DNA from: Anaerolineae bacterium
GTDB lineage: Bacteria; Chloroflexota; Anaerolineae; B4-G1; SLSP01
Direction: 5' to 3'
Assembly (NCBI GenBank): GCA_026645815.1
Contig: JAPKMR010000024.1
Location: 1 to 51,948, forward strand
Length of the DNA stretch: 51,948 nucleotides
A program made the position numbers and the translations under genes. Under the pieces are notes generated by a model, which ran no database searches, was not told where the DNA came from, and saw nothing but the letters and a program-made list of their open reading frames with translations. Below are positions 33,615-41,708 of this stretch, piece by piece (position 1 is the stretch's first letter; each line of letters begins with the position of its first letter).

Positions 33615-34470
33615 GGTTCACCTCCCCAAGTTCCGCCAGAGCCTGCGCCAGTTGCGCAGCATTGGGCACGTTACCGTGCCACTGCGAGCGATTCTCCATA
33701 AATGAGACCCCCTTGCCTTTGGTGGTGTGCGCGATGATCATGGTGGGGCGGTCATGGATCTGTGTTGCCAGGTCGAGCGCCCCCGCGATTTCTCCAACCG
33801 CATGTCCGTTGACCTCGATGACATACCAACCGCAGGCGCGCCACTTATCTGCAAGCGGCTCAAGCGGCATCACCTCGAAGACGGGACCATCGAGCTGGAC
33901 ATTGTTGTAATCGAGGATCGCGGTGAGATTGGAGAGGCGGTACTTGGCGGCAGTCATCGCACCTTCCCATACAATACCTCCCTGGATTTCGCCATCACCG
34001 AGGAGGACGCAGGTGCGGTAGCGCAGGTTTTTAATCCGAGCTGCGAGCGCTAGCCCGGCGCCGACGGCGATACCGTGACCCAATAAACCGCTGCTCATAT
34101 CCACGCCGGGGGTCTTGAGGCGGTCCGGGTGCCCCTGGTGCGGGCAATCTATCTCGCCCCAGCGGTCCAGCTCGGAGAACGGGAAGAAACCGCGGCGGGT
34201 GAGAGCGGCGTAGAGGACTGCGGAGGCGTGTCCTTTGCTGAGGATAAAGCGGTCGCGCTCCTCCCAATCGGGCCGAGCGGGATCGAGGCGCAGGGCATGG
34301 AAGTAGAGCACCGCGATGATTTCCGCTGCAGAGAGCGCTCCGCCGGGATGCCCCGCGCCGCGGCGAGCGATGAGGCGCAGGCTATCGGCGCGGAGACGGC
34401 GGGCAATCTCCTCCAATTCGGTAATCTTCTCAGCGGTTAGTGATCTCATGTAGTCTCCATTATTACTCAT
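33607..34470 (-). CDS. Transketolase, N-terminal subunit
   Basis: A protein of 287 residues. AGGAG lies five bases before ATG 34470; a second ATG at 34449 also has a ribosome site, so the first 7 residues are uncertain. It holds the ThDP-pyrophosphate domain, with GHPGGALSAAEIIAVLYFH, FILSKGHASAVLYAAL, MSSGLLGHGIAVGAGLAL and the metal/ThDP motif LLGDGEIQGGIVWEGAM followed by LDYNN. It pairs with the C-terminal subunit downstream. It lies eight bases after the ThDP enzyme at 34479-36332. Confidence 0.92.
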   Translation of the reverse strand: MSNNGDYMRSLTAEKITELEEIARRLRADSLRLIARRGAGHPGGALSAAEIIAVLYFHALRLDPARPDWEERDRFILSKGHASAVLYAALTRRGFFPFSELDRWGEIDCPHQGHPDRLKTPGVDMSSGLLGHGIAVGAGLALAARIKNLRYRTCVLLGDGEIQGGIVWEGAMTAAKYRLSNLTAILDYNNVQLDGPVFEVMPLEPLADKWRACGWYVIEVNGHAVGEIAGALDLATQIHDRPTMIIAHTTKGKGVSFMENRSQWHGNVPNAAQLAQALAELGEVNHD

Positions 34471-34478
34471 ACCATCTC

Positions 34479-36332
34479 CTAAAGACCGATTTTGTGGCGT
34501 AGGGCCTGGACGTCTTCACACCAGTTGCCGACGTTCCAGCGTCCATAAACGCCCATTCCACCGAGAGGGTGGGGACCATAGTAGACCGGGACGTGGATCA
34601 GCGTGAGTCCCGGATGGCGCGCTGCCTGCTCCAGTGCTGCCTGCAATGTCTCAGGGCTGCGACCTCCATCCAGGGCAAGCAGACCGGGGATTGCCCGCGC
34701 CCAAGTCAGGTAATCCACGTGGAGGGTGTTCCAGGTAGCAAAGCCGGCTCCATACTGGTCCTGTTGCAACCCTGTGATGGCGGCCATGCGCCCGTTATCC
34801 AGGAGCAGGATACAGCCGTGCGCGCCGTGTTCGGCGCCATCAATGAGAATCTGGGGATTCATAGTAAAGGAGCCATCGCCGGTGAACGCCACGCCGTAGA
34901 GGGGCTGTGAGGCGACGGCGGTCGCCAACAGCGCTGAGACGGCAAAGCCCATGTAGGAAGCGCCGGTCTCAGTAAAGGTCTGGTTGGGGCGTTCGTCTTC
35001 GACGATTTGGAAGCCATTTGCCTGCACGTCGCCAGCGTCGAAGAAACAGATGGCGTCGCGTGATTTCGCCCAATCGGTAGCGATCTTGATAGCGGCGGGC
35101 TGTGTGAGCACGGGACCGCCCCAGTAAGTATCTGGCAAGACGGGATGGTGCATCCGCTCTTGTTTGAAGGTTTGCCACTGGGCTTTCTGCTCCGCGCAGG
35201 CAGCGAGCCAAGGGGCTTTTTGCGCTCCTGCCGGTGGCAATAGCGCGTTGAGCCGTGCCAGCGTGCGGCGCACATCTCCAAGCAGCGCCAGGGTGGCGTT
35301 GTAGTGAATGGCGTCATCTATATCGGCGTTGATATTGATCACCCGCTGCACTTGCGGGTAACCGGTGCGCGAGGAATCGGATTGGCAGACTGCGCGCGTG
35401 CCCACTGCGATAAGGAGGTCTGCGTGCTCCATCGCGTAGTTGCCCGGGAGCGAGCCTTTGGAGCCACCCACGCCCATGTTTTGCGGGTGTGCATACGGGA
35501 TACAGCCGCTCGCGATAGGGGTGTGAACCAGGGACCCGCCCGACCGTTCGAGCAGCAGGCGCAGTTCCGGACCGGCATGGCGCCCGCCACCGCCGACCTT
35601 GACGACGATGCGCTCCGCTTCGGCAATCCACCGCGCCGCCTCAGTGTAATCGCCTTCCGCGGCGTTCAACGTGAGTGCGTGTACGGCAGGCAGCTCGGCG
35701 AGATTGAAATTGGGCAACCACGTCGCCTGGGTATTCATCGGCAGCAGCAGATAGAAGGGACCGCGATGGTAGGGATGGTCCACGATTGCTGCACCGCGCT
35801 GTAAGGCGGTGGGCAGCGCCAGTGGTGTGTGCAGGCTATAGGCGCGCCCCATGGTCGCCGCGAGCTGCAGGAAGAGTCCCTGTTCGTGGCGGGGAATCTG
35901 TTGCATGTTGAAACCCTCATCCTCGGTGGTCTCATCGCCGAAGAGGTACCAGACGCCGATGCCATCCGATGCCGGTACGAGGGAGGCGGCGAGGGCTTGC
36001 AGCGCGCCGGGCCCGATGGAGGTGAGCACGGCGGCTTTTTCGCCGGTAACCCAGCGCAGGGCTGCGGCAGCATGTGAGGCTTCGATTTCGCTGCGCACCC
36101 CGTAAACTCGTAAGGCGCCTGCTTCCTGGTAGATGCGCAAGACTTCGCCCAATTCTGTAGAGCCGTGCCCTAATACGGCAAAGAAGACGCGCACTTCCTG
36201 GCGCAGCAAGCCCAAGACCAGGGCTTCGGAGAGGGTAAGATTGAGTTTGCCAGGGAGTGTTCCGGCTTTCCAGGCGGCAGCGTGTTCCGCCCGTTGGCGG
36301 GTCAGCTCCTCATGGGTGGGTCTGTGTTCCAT
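34479..36332 (-). CDS. ThDP-dependent enzyme, IolD/acetolactate synthase-like
   Basis: A protein of 617 residues starting MEHRPTHEELTRQRAEHAAA at 36332, with AGGAGG four bases upstream. The N-terminal domain has VFFAVLGHGSTELGEVLRIY and GVRSEIEASHAAAALRW, where the Glu activates the cofactor. TSIGPGALQALAASLVPASD resembles IolD. The C-terminal ThDP motif is VAFTGDGSFTMNPQ with LLLDNGR. IolD opens the ring of a trihydroxycyclohexanedione in inositol breakdown; this protein may do a similar hydrolysis or carboligation. It is the first gene of the operon under the IclR gene. Assignment to IolD exactly is not proven. Confidence 0.82.
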   Translation of the reverse strand: MEHRPTHEELTRQRAEHAAAWKAGTLPGKLNLTLSEALVLGLLRQEVRVFFAVLGHGSTELGEVLRIYQEAGALRVYGVRSEIEASHAAAALRWVTGEKAAVLTSIGPGALQALAASLVPASDGIGVWYLFGDETTEDEGFNMQQIPRHEQGLFLQLAATMGRAYSLHTPLALPTALQRGAAIVDHPYHRGPFYLLLPMNTQATWLPNFNLAELPAVHALTLNAAEGDYTEAARWIAEAERIVVKVGGGGRHAGPELRLLLERSGGSLVHTPIASGCIPYAHPQNMGVGGSKGSLPGNYAMEHADLLIAVGTRAVCQSDSSRTGYPQVQRVININADIDDAIHYNATLALLGDVRRTLARLNALLPPAGAQKAPWLAACAEQKAQWQTFKQERMHHPVLPDTYWGGPVLTQPAAIKIATDWAKSRDAICFFDAGDVQANGFQIVEDERPNQTFTETGASYMGFAVSALLATAVASQPLYGVAFTGDGSFTMNPQILIDGAEHGAHGCILLLDNGRMAAITGLQQDQYGAGFATWNTLHVDYLTWARAIPGLLALDGGRSPETLQAALEQAARHPGLTLIHVPVYYGPHPLGGMGVYGRWNVGNWCEDVQALRHKIGL

Positions 36333-36388
36333 AGGACCTCCTGATATCGCGTGAAACGCAATGCTGTTTGGCGCTTCTTTCTGCAAGC

Positions 36389-36430
36389 GTGATTTTCGTG
36401 GACGGGCGAAGCCCCGTCCACGAAAATCAC
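36389..36430. repeat. Perfect 18-bp hairpin with CGAAGC loop
   Basis: Arms 36389-36406 (GTGATTTTCGTGGACGGG) and 36413-36430 are perfectly complementary and the loop is CGAAGC. It lies between the IclR gene and the first operon gene, in the promoter region of the latter. The outer arm GTGATTTT is shared with the hairpins at 37476 and 51820. Between 36431 and 36569 there are a short inverted repeat GGGTGT/ACACCC (36518-36534) and no gene. Confidence 0.85.
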
Positions 36431-36569
36431 AAAAGAAACACCCTCTGCGTCTCTTTGGCGCGTCAAAGTGTCTAAACGCATGGTCTCACCAATCTGAGAT
36501 CTGAACTTCCCAATAAGGGGTGTTCAGCACACCCTTTGTCCTATACCCCACATGCAGTGCGGGCGATTT

Positions 36570-37310
36570 TTAACGGCTGAAGGCCATGCGCTCTGAGAGT
36601 GCATGACCGATTTCGAGCACCGCGGCGGTGAGTTCGGGCAGTCGCTCGAGCGTGACCCGGGTGGCAGGACCGGAGATGCCGATGGAGCCGACGGTTTTGC
36701 CGCGAAAATCGAGAATGGGCACGGCGATGCAGCGCACGCCGGAGTCGAATTCGCCATCATCTACGGCATAGCCCAGGCGACGCACTTCTTCCAGGTGGCG
36801 ACGCAGCGTTTGCGGATCGGTGATGGTGTGAGGTGTGTAGGTTTCGAGGGTGGTGGGGAGCGGGGCATCGCTGAAAGCGAGCAGCACTTTGCCGAGTGCG
36901 GTGCAGTGCAGGGGATTCATGGTCCCCACGGCGGCATTGACGCGTAGGGTGGCGGGTGATTCGACCTGGTCAATGTAGAGCGCTTTGCCCTGCGCCGGCA
37001 CGGCGAGGTGCGCGCACTCGCCGGTGGTTTCCATGAGCTGGCGGAGGTAGGGTTTGGCTGCCTCGCGCAAGGGAAGGCGCGCCAGGACGCTGCGGCTGAG
37101 GCTGACCACCTGCGGACCGAGGTGGTAGCGCCGGCTGATCTCGTCTTTTTCGGCGTAGCCGTAACGGGCGAGGGTAGCGACGAGCCGTGAGGCGCTGCCT
37201 TTATCCACGCCGAGCGTTTCTGCCAGTTCGGTGATGGTGACGCCTTCGGGCGCGCGGCTAAGCAGGTCAAGGATTTTGAGTCCACGGGCAAGGGATTGGA
37301 TTTCGCTCAT
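36570..37310 (-). CDS. IclR family transcriptional regulator
   Basis: A protein of 246 residues from 37310 (MSEIQSLARGLKILDLLSRA). A longer frame to 37451 crosses the promoter and a hairpin, so it is rejected. The winged helix-turn-helix covers about 7-65 (GVTITELAETLGVDKGSASR). The effector-binding domain follows, with PLHCTALGKVLLAFS, YAVDDGEFDSGVRCIAVPIL and VGSIGISGPATRVT. IclR proteins regulate catabolic operons in response to small acids or sugars. It lies immediately upstream of the ThDP, transketolase and isomerase operon on the same strand. The predicted mRNA is leaderless, with a palindrome overlapping its own -35 box. Confidence 0.92.
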   Translation of the reverse strand: MSEIQSLARGLKILDLLSRAPEGVTITELAETLGVDKGSASRLVATLARYGYAEKDEISRRYHLGPQVVSLSRSVLARLPLREAAKPYLRQLMETTGECAHLAVPAQGKALYIDQVESPATLRVNAAVGTMNPLHCTALGKVLLAFSDAPLPTTLETYTPHTITDPQTLRRHLEEVRRLGYAVDDGEFDSGVRCIAVPILDFRGKTVGSIGISGPATRVTLERLPELTAAVLEIGHALSERMAFSR

Positions 37311-37317
37311 GTTGAGT

Positions 37318-37346
37318 ATTATACAACAGTATTGCATAAAATGCAA
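37318..37346 (-). promoter_or_regulatory. IclR gene promoter with overlapping operator-like palindrome
   Basis: On the minus strand TTGCAT (37346-37341), a 17-bp spacer and TATAAT (37323-37318) form a strong promoter. The palindrome TTGCATAAAATGCAA (37332-37346) covers the -35 box. The TATAAT ends seven bases before ATG 37310, so the transcript should begin at or next to the start codon. Autorepression is inferred from position. Confidence 0.65.
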
Positions 37347-37366
37347 CAAGAAAAGGGACTGAAAAT

Positions 37367-37450
37367 GAGGGTGATAATTACAGGCACCCCTGCAGGGCGT
37401 GGGGGAGATTTGATTTTTTGCGGCGGGTGAAGTCCCGCCGCAAAAAATCA
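37367..37450. repeat. Composite element: GC-rich lead plus 17-bp hairpin
   Basis: The lead at 37367-37399 (including CAGGCACCCCTGCAGGGCG) matches the leads at 39931 and 51766. After an 11-base spacer, arms 37411-37427 (TGATTTTTTGCGGCGGG) and 37434-37450 are perfectly complementary with loop TGAAGT. It sits upstream of the IclR promoter. Confidence 0.8.
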
Positions 37451-37475
37451 ATCAAAGGAAAGGTGTTTGTATAAG

Positions 37476-37516
37476 GTGATTTTTGTGGTGAGGCGAAGCC
37501 TCACCACAAAAATCAC
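37476..37516. repeat. Perfect 19-bp hairpin abutting the phosphotransferase stop codon
   Basis: Arms 37476-37494 (GTGATTTTTGTGGTGAGGC) and 37498-37516 are perfectly complementary with loop GAA. Its last base immediately precedes the stop codon of the minus-strand gene at 37517, so it might act as a terminator. The 41-bp unit is the exact reverse complement of 51820-51860. Confidence 0.85.
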
Positions 37517-38383
37517 TCAAATGACCGAAGCGAGACCGTTGCGGAGGGCGACGGGATCGTCGTTTTCGATACCGAAGAGGGCTTCTTGCAGGGCAAAGGT
37601 GCCGCGGTAGAAGCGCACCCGGTTCAGGGCGTGCTCCATCTCGGGATAATGGGGGCAGCATTGTGCGTAGAAGGCTTCGCCGTAAGAGGCGAGGAGGGCG
37701 GCGAAATCCACCGCAGGGTCCCCTAAGCCTGCACTGGAGAAGTCTATGATTCCGGTGACCGAGGCGCTCTCCGGGTCATAGAGGATGTTGCTCGTACCGA
37801 AGTCGCCATGTCGCAGCGTGGGCTGGAAGGTGCTTTGATTGGGATTCGCGAGGAAGCTTTCGAAGTGTTGGGCGACCTGCCGGCGCGCCTTGGGGTGCAG
37901 GTAGCCGAAGAGCTGCGCCTGGATGCGGGCGTAGAGCTCAGCCCATTCCTGTCGGGTATCGGCAAGCGGCAATGTGATTGAGGGCGCGGGGGTATGGTGC
38001 AGCGCGTACAGGAAACCGGCGAGCTGGCAGGCGATAGTGTCGCCATGCTGGGTAGCGATGGTTGCGAAATCCTCACGCCAGAGCGGTTTACCGGGGAGCA
38101 TCCGGTAGCCCATGAATGCCACATCCGTAGCGCCTGGCTGTGCACAGGGGATGATGGGGTTGGGGATGGCAAGGGGAAGACGCCCTTGCAGGTACCGCAG
38201 AAGCGCGAGTTCGCGCTGCAGCGTGCTTGCCGCTGCCGAGACCCGGGCGAAGCGGAAGATGAGGTCCCCGTTGACGATGAGGACATCATTGTATTGCCCG
38301 GTCTGGTTGAGGGTGAGGGTCTGGAGCTGCAGGTTCGGGCAGTGTTGGTGGAGCTGTTGGGTATAGAATGAGAGTGTGTCCAT
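37517..38383 (-). CDS. Aminoglycoside-phosphotransferase-like (APH) family kinase
   Basis: A protein of 288 residues of the APH/choline-kinase fold. The Brenner-type catalytic motif is RHGDFGTSNILYD (191-203; D194 catalytic, N199 metal), and the DFG-like motif is GIIDFSSAGLGDPAVDFA (211-228; D214). The N-lobe has VNGDLIFRFARV, where the lysine usually present to bind ATP is not obvious. Members phosphorylate small hydroxylated or amino compounds, and no substrate can be assigned. The 3' end adjoins a perfect hairpin; upstream the gene is divergent from the membrane protein at 38568. Confidence 0.88.
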   Translation of the reverse strand: MDTLSFYTQQLHQHCPNLQLQTLTLNQTGQYNDVLIVNGDLIFRFARVSAAASTLQRELALLRYLQGRLPLAIPNPIIPCAQPGATDVAFMGYRMLPGKPLWREDFATIATQHGDTIACQLAGFLYALHHTPAPSITLPLADTRQEWAELYARIQAQLFGYLHPKARRQVAQHFESFLANPNQSTFQPTLRHGDFGTSNILYDPESASVTGIIDFSSAGLGDPAVDFAALLASYGEAFYAQCCPHYPEMEHALNRVRFYRGTFALQEALFGIENDDPVALRNGLASVI

Positions 38384-38505
38384 CGTTCAAATATAGTGTG
38401 GCGACTGGTTGATGATGTTGGTGCTATGCAAGAGTCCATCCAGGTTGACGCTGTTCATTTTACACGGACTGGGTGAAAGGGGCAAGCTACTGGTAATTCC
38501 TACAG

Positions 38506-38533
38506 TAGACGGAGCGTTTGGAGCTGCTATACT
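38506..38533 (+). promoter_or_regulatory. Weak candidate promoter for the membrane-protein gene
   Basis: TAGACG (38506-38511), 16 bases and TATACT (38528-38533) face the gene at 38568. The -35 box matches only four of six positions, so this is tentative. The 38384-38567 gap between the two divergent genes otherwise shows nothing distinct. Confidence 0.35.
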
Positions 38534-38567
38534 AGGGTTGATGGTTAAGCGTTTTGAGGAGGGAAAG

Positions 38568-39881
38568 ATGTCATACGATGTAGGAATTCAGGCGGCGGAA
38601 TCGGACCCGCAGCAGCTAGAGCAGCTGTTTCAGGTTGCTCGTCGCAATGACCAGGTTCAGGATTTCCGGGCGGCGGTGCAGGCGCTGCATGAGGCGAAGC
38701 CCGAAAATGTGTTGTTGACCGCGTGGGTTTATCGCCTGCAGAGCCTTGCGGAGGAGACAAGTAAGCCGAGGCGTTCGATCAACTGGGGCGCCGCCGTCCC
38801 ACTGAGCATCATCACCGGATTAGTCCTGTGGGCGCTCAGCGACCAGAATTTCATGGTTCGCAACGCAGTGCCACAGGTCTTCTTGTGGTGGTCGCCCATT
38901 GCCGCTTTCAGTGCGCTGATTTTTATGGCGGTTACCGCCAAACGGGGCGCGACGCGGGCGTTGGCGCTGGGCTTATCCCTGCTGGCGGCGGGAGCCTATG
39001 TGGTGTTGTTGGCGCCTACTTTCCGCGCGGATTGGGCGAGCGAACAGTATGTGATTCTCGCGGCTATCCACATTCCGTTGTTGTGCTGGGTGGCTTTGGG
39101 GGTGCATACCTTGGGTTTCGGTTCGAGCGCGACCGACCGTTTTGCCTTTCTGATCAAGTCTCTCGAGGTGCTCATTGTTGCCGGATTGTATCTGGGCGCA
39201 GGGGTGGCTTTTGGCGGTATAACGGTGGGGATGTTCGCGGCTTTGGGAATTGCGCTGCCCGAAATCGTGGCGCGGCTGATTGTGGCGGGCGGGTTTGGTC
39301 TGTTGCCCGTGCTGGCGCTGGCGACGATTTACGACCCGCGGGTCGCGCCTGCAGCGCAAGACTTCGAGCAGGGGTTGAGCAAGTTCATCGCGACGATGAT
39401 GCGCCTGCTGCTGCCGCTGACGCTGGTGGTGTTGGCGATCTATGTGCTGGTCATCCCGTTCAACTTCTTCGCGCCCTTCGAGAACCGCGACCTTCTGATG
39501 GTCTACAATGTGATGCTTTTCGCCATCATCGCCCTGTTAATGGGCGCTACCCCCATCACCGGGGCGGAATTGTCTCCGGAGCTGCAGAAGATCCTGCGCC
39601 TCGGTATATTGCTGGTGGCAGGGTTGGCGGTGTTGGTGAGTGTCTATGCGCTCTCGGCGGTGGTCTACCGCACGTTCCAGGGTGTGCTGACGCCAAACCG
39701 GTTGACGGTTATTGGGTGGAACGGAATCAACATTGGCATTCTGGTGGCGGTGTTGGTGACGCGGGTACGCAAGGGGCGTGAGGGCTGGATCGAGACGCTG
39801 CACACCATCTTCAGCCGGGCGACGAACGCTTATGCGGTGTGGGGGCTCTTTTTGCTCATTGCGCTCCCGATTTTGTTTTAG
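38568..39881 (+). CDS. Large integral membrane protein of unknown function
   Basis: A protein of 437 residues from ATG 38568, which follows GAGGAGGG; the frame open from 38409 lacks such support. A soluble head of about 60 residues (AESDPQQLEQLFQVARRNDQ) precedes about ten membrane segments, such as AAVPLSIITGLVLWALS, VLIVAGLYLGAGVAFGGITV and LMVYNVMLFAIIALLMGATP. No transport or enzyme motif was identified. The C-terminal RVRKGREGWIETLHTIFSRA is basic. It is monocistronic and convergent with the GNAT gene. Confidence 0.75.
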   Translation: MSYDVGIQAAESDPQQLEQLFQVARRNDQVQDFRAAVQALHEAKPENVLLTAWVYRLQSLAEETSKPRRSINWGAAVPLSIITGLVLWALSDQNFMVRNAVPQVFLWWSPIAAFSALIFMAVTAKRGATRALALGLSLLAAGAYVVLLAPTFRADWASEQYVILAAIHIPLLCWVALGVHTLGFGSSATDRFAFLIKSLEVLIVAGLYLGAGVAFGGITVGMFAALGIALPEIVARLIVAGGFGLLPVLALATIYDPRVAPAAQDFEQGLSKFIATMMRLLLPLTLVVLAIYVLVIPFNFFAPFENRDLLMVYNVMLFAIIALLMGATPITGAELSPELQKILRLGILLVAGLAVLVSVYALSAVVYRTFQGVLTPNRLTVIGWNGINIGILVAVLVTRVRKGREGWIETLHTIFSRATNAYAVWGLFLLIALPILF

Positions 39882-39930
39882 GGGTGTTGCGAGCATCCCC
39901 ATCGTCGCTATAGCACTCGGTCCGGGTGTA

Positions 39931-40020
39931 TTTCACGACGGGGGCGGCAATCTCAAACGCCCCTACAGGGCGTGCCAGGTAATTTCTAGCGGCGGGACGA
40001 AGTCCCGCCGCTAGAAATTA
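39931..40020. repeat. Composite element: GC-rich lead plus perfect 19-bp hairpin
   Basis: The lead at 39931-39972 contains ACGCCCCTACAGGGCG and agrees with the lead at 51767-51808 at 36 of 42 positions by hand alignment. After seven bases, arms 39980-39998 (TAATTTCTAGCGGCGGGAC) and 40002-40020 are perfectly complementary with loop GAA. It lies between convergent genes, where it may also serve as a bidirectional terminator. Confidence 0.85.
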
Positions 40021-40068
40021 ATAAAAGTGGAATCTTTCCTGGGCATAGTGAGAGATTGTGTCCCTGGT

Positions 40069-40671
40069 TTAGAGATTCAATTCGTGGCGCAGAATGCCAT
40101 ACAGGAACGTGCCGGTGAGCGACCCATCGGCGTGCCGGTGGTTTTCGCGGAGATGACCTTCCCTGATCATACCACAGCGCTCGGCGACGCGATAACTAGG
40201 GACATTGGTATCGTCGCATTCCAATCGCACGCGGTGGGCGCCCAGCTCTCGAAAGCAGAAACGCAGGGCGCCCCGAGCTGCTTCGGTGACGAAGCCCTGC
40301 CCGGTGTGCGTGGCATCGGCGAAATAGCCCAGCTCCAGTTCCGGCAGGTCCCAGTTGGCGACGCCGATGTAGATTTGGGCAACGAAGACTCCCGACTCCT
40401 TGTGGAAGGCCCCTAAAAAGAAAGCGCGGCAAGTCTCCCAACTTTCGATGAAGCCCTGAATGACCGCTGCAGCGTCTGCCTCGGTTTTGATGCCCATTGC
40501 GGCATTTCCGGATTCATAACGCTCCAGGTGTTCCCGGTTCTGCACGCTCATGGGCGCGTACCAGGAGGCATCATCGGGCTGGTAACGTCGCACCAACAGC
40601 CGAACAGTTTCGAAGCTCGAAGGTATATCGCGGGATCGGCTGAGGTCAGGTTGTTCTTTGATGATGGTCAT
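40069..40671 (-). CDS. RimJ/RimL-type GNAT acetyltransferase
   Basis: A protein of 200 residues. The fold starts with ETVRLLVRRYQPDDASWYAP, then GAFHKESGVFVAQIYIGVAN, ELELGYFADATHTGQGFVTE with the acetyl-CoA loop and ALRFCFRELGAHRVRLECDD, ending NVPSYRVAERCGMIREGHLR. These features match the RimJ/RimL subgroup that N-acetylates proteins or small molecules. It overlaps the iminopeptidase stop by four bases, so the two genes are coupled, and is convergent with the membrane-protein gene. Confidence 0.88.
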   Translation of the reverse strand: MTIIKEQPDLSRSRDIPSSFETVRLLVRRYQPDDASWYAPMSVQNREHLERYESGNAAMGIKTEADAAAVIQGFIESWETCRAFFLGAFHKESGVFVAQIYIGVANWDLPELELGYFADATHTGQGFVTEAARGALRFCFRELGAHRVRLECDDTNVPSYRVAERCGMIREGHLRENHRHADGSLTGTFLYGILRHELNL

Positions 40672-41705
40672 AGGCTTTCCTTATGTGCTTGTGCCACGGG
40701 CAGTACCTGTTGTACGAGGCTCAACAGCAGTTTTCCCGGTTCCTCAAAGGGAATGAGGTGGGCGGAGCGCTCGAACCAAATGCCCTGTTTGTAGGGGGCA
40801 CTGACCTGTTGTAACCAGGCTTCTGCCAGCACCGATGGAGTAGTGTAGTCGTGGCGTCCCATGAAGAGGAAGAGGGGGATGGGGAATGCGGTGATGGGAT
40901 TCAGATCCACTTCCAGGAATTCCGGCAGGATGCGCTCGAGGGTGAGAAGGCTGCCCTGGTCAATGGCGGCGACGGCACGGTCGTCGTATTCGGGAGAGAG
41001 CAACGGAGCGTTGAAGTAATACTGCGATTCATGCCTGAAGGCGCTCAAGCCGCCGTAGTATTGCGCCCATTTTCTGGCGATGATGATACGCTCGCGGGTG
41101 ATCGGGGTCAACCCAGGGTAGGGGGCGATAGCGGCAAGCTCTTCCAGGGCAGCGGTATTGCCGTTGCGGGTGGCTTCGCTTATCGCGTAGTCGTAACTCA
41201 AGCGTTCATTCTCGCGGGTATTGATAACTTGTCCGATGCCGATGTAGGCGCTGAAGAGCTCGGGGCGCTCCAGCACGGCGCGCACGCCGATAATGGTGCC
41301 CCAGCTGTGCCCCATCAGGATCGCTTTGGGAGCGGCATAGCGGTGCAGCAGGAGCTCCGCAAGTTCCAGGGCATCGCTGACGTACTGGTCAATATGGAGG
41401 GTATCCTGCACCGCTTCGGGATCGGCCTCAAGATAGGTGCGTCCGGCGCCGCGCTGGTCCCAGTTGACGACGGTGAAGACCTCCTCGATGGGGCGTTGGT
41501 ACATCCATAGGGTGGGCGTTGCCGGCGAGGCGGGACCGCCGTGGATGAAGAACAGGAGGGGGTTGGCGCGGTCCTGTCCGCGGGTGTTGACCCATTGGTC
41601 AACGCCGCCGATAGGAACCTTGAAGCTCTCCTGGATACCTTCGGGGGCGACGATGCGTCCGAGGTCGCCGATGATGTTACGGTTAGAGGGTTCGGTATTG
41701 GTCAT
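40668..41705 (-). CDS. Alpha/beta hydrolase, proline iminopeptidase-like
   Basis: A protein of 345 residues. Proline iminopeptidase features are HGGP at 55-58 with the following DQRGAGRTY (83-91), and the nucleophile elbow GHSWG at 132-136 (Ser134). The acid appears in FMGRHDYTTP near 295 and His in RSAHLIPFEEP near 322. The cap helices between 150 and 250 are present. It should release N-terminal proline from peptides or act on related small esters. There is no signal peptide. It lies three bases after the methyltransferase gene and overlaps GNAT by four bases. Confidence 0.88.
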   Translation of the reverse strand: MTNTEPSNRNIIGDLGRIVAPEGIQESFKVPIGGVDQWVNTRGQDRANPLLFFIHGGPASPATPTLWMYQRPIEEVFTVVNWDQRGAGRTYLEADPEAVQDTLHIDQYVSDALELAELLLHRYAAPKAILMGHSWGTIIGVRAVLERPELFSAYIGIGQVINTRENERLSYDYAISEATRNGNTAALEELAAIAPYPGLTPITRERIIIARKWAQYYGGLSAFRHESQYYFNAPLLSPEYDDRAVAAIDQGSLLTLERILPEFLEVDLNPITAFPIPLFLFMGRHDYTTPSVLAEAWLQQVSAPYKQGIWFERSAHLIPFEEPGKLLLSLVQQVLPVAQAHKESL

Positions 41706-41708
41706 GGG

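Noticed and set aside
37411..37516. Reading the paired hairpins as a CRISPR array
   Set aside because: The two hairpins differ in stem sequence, there are no regular spacers and no cas genes are present.
38828..39781. Second plus-strand frame of 317 codons within the membrane protein
   Set aside because: It is Gly/Arg/Ala-rich, has no membrane pattern and overlaps a clear polytopic gene in the adjacent frame.
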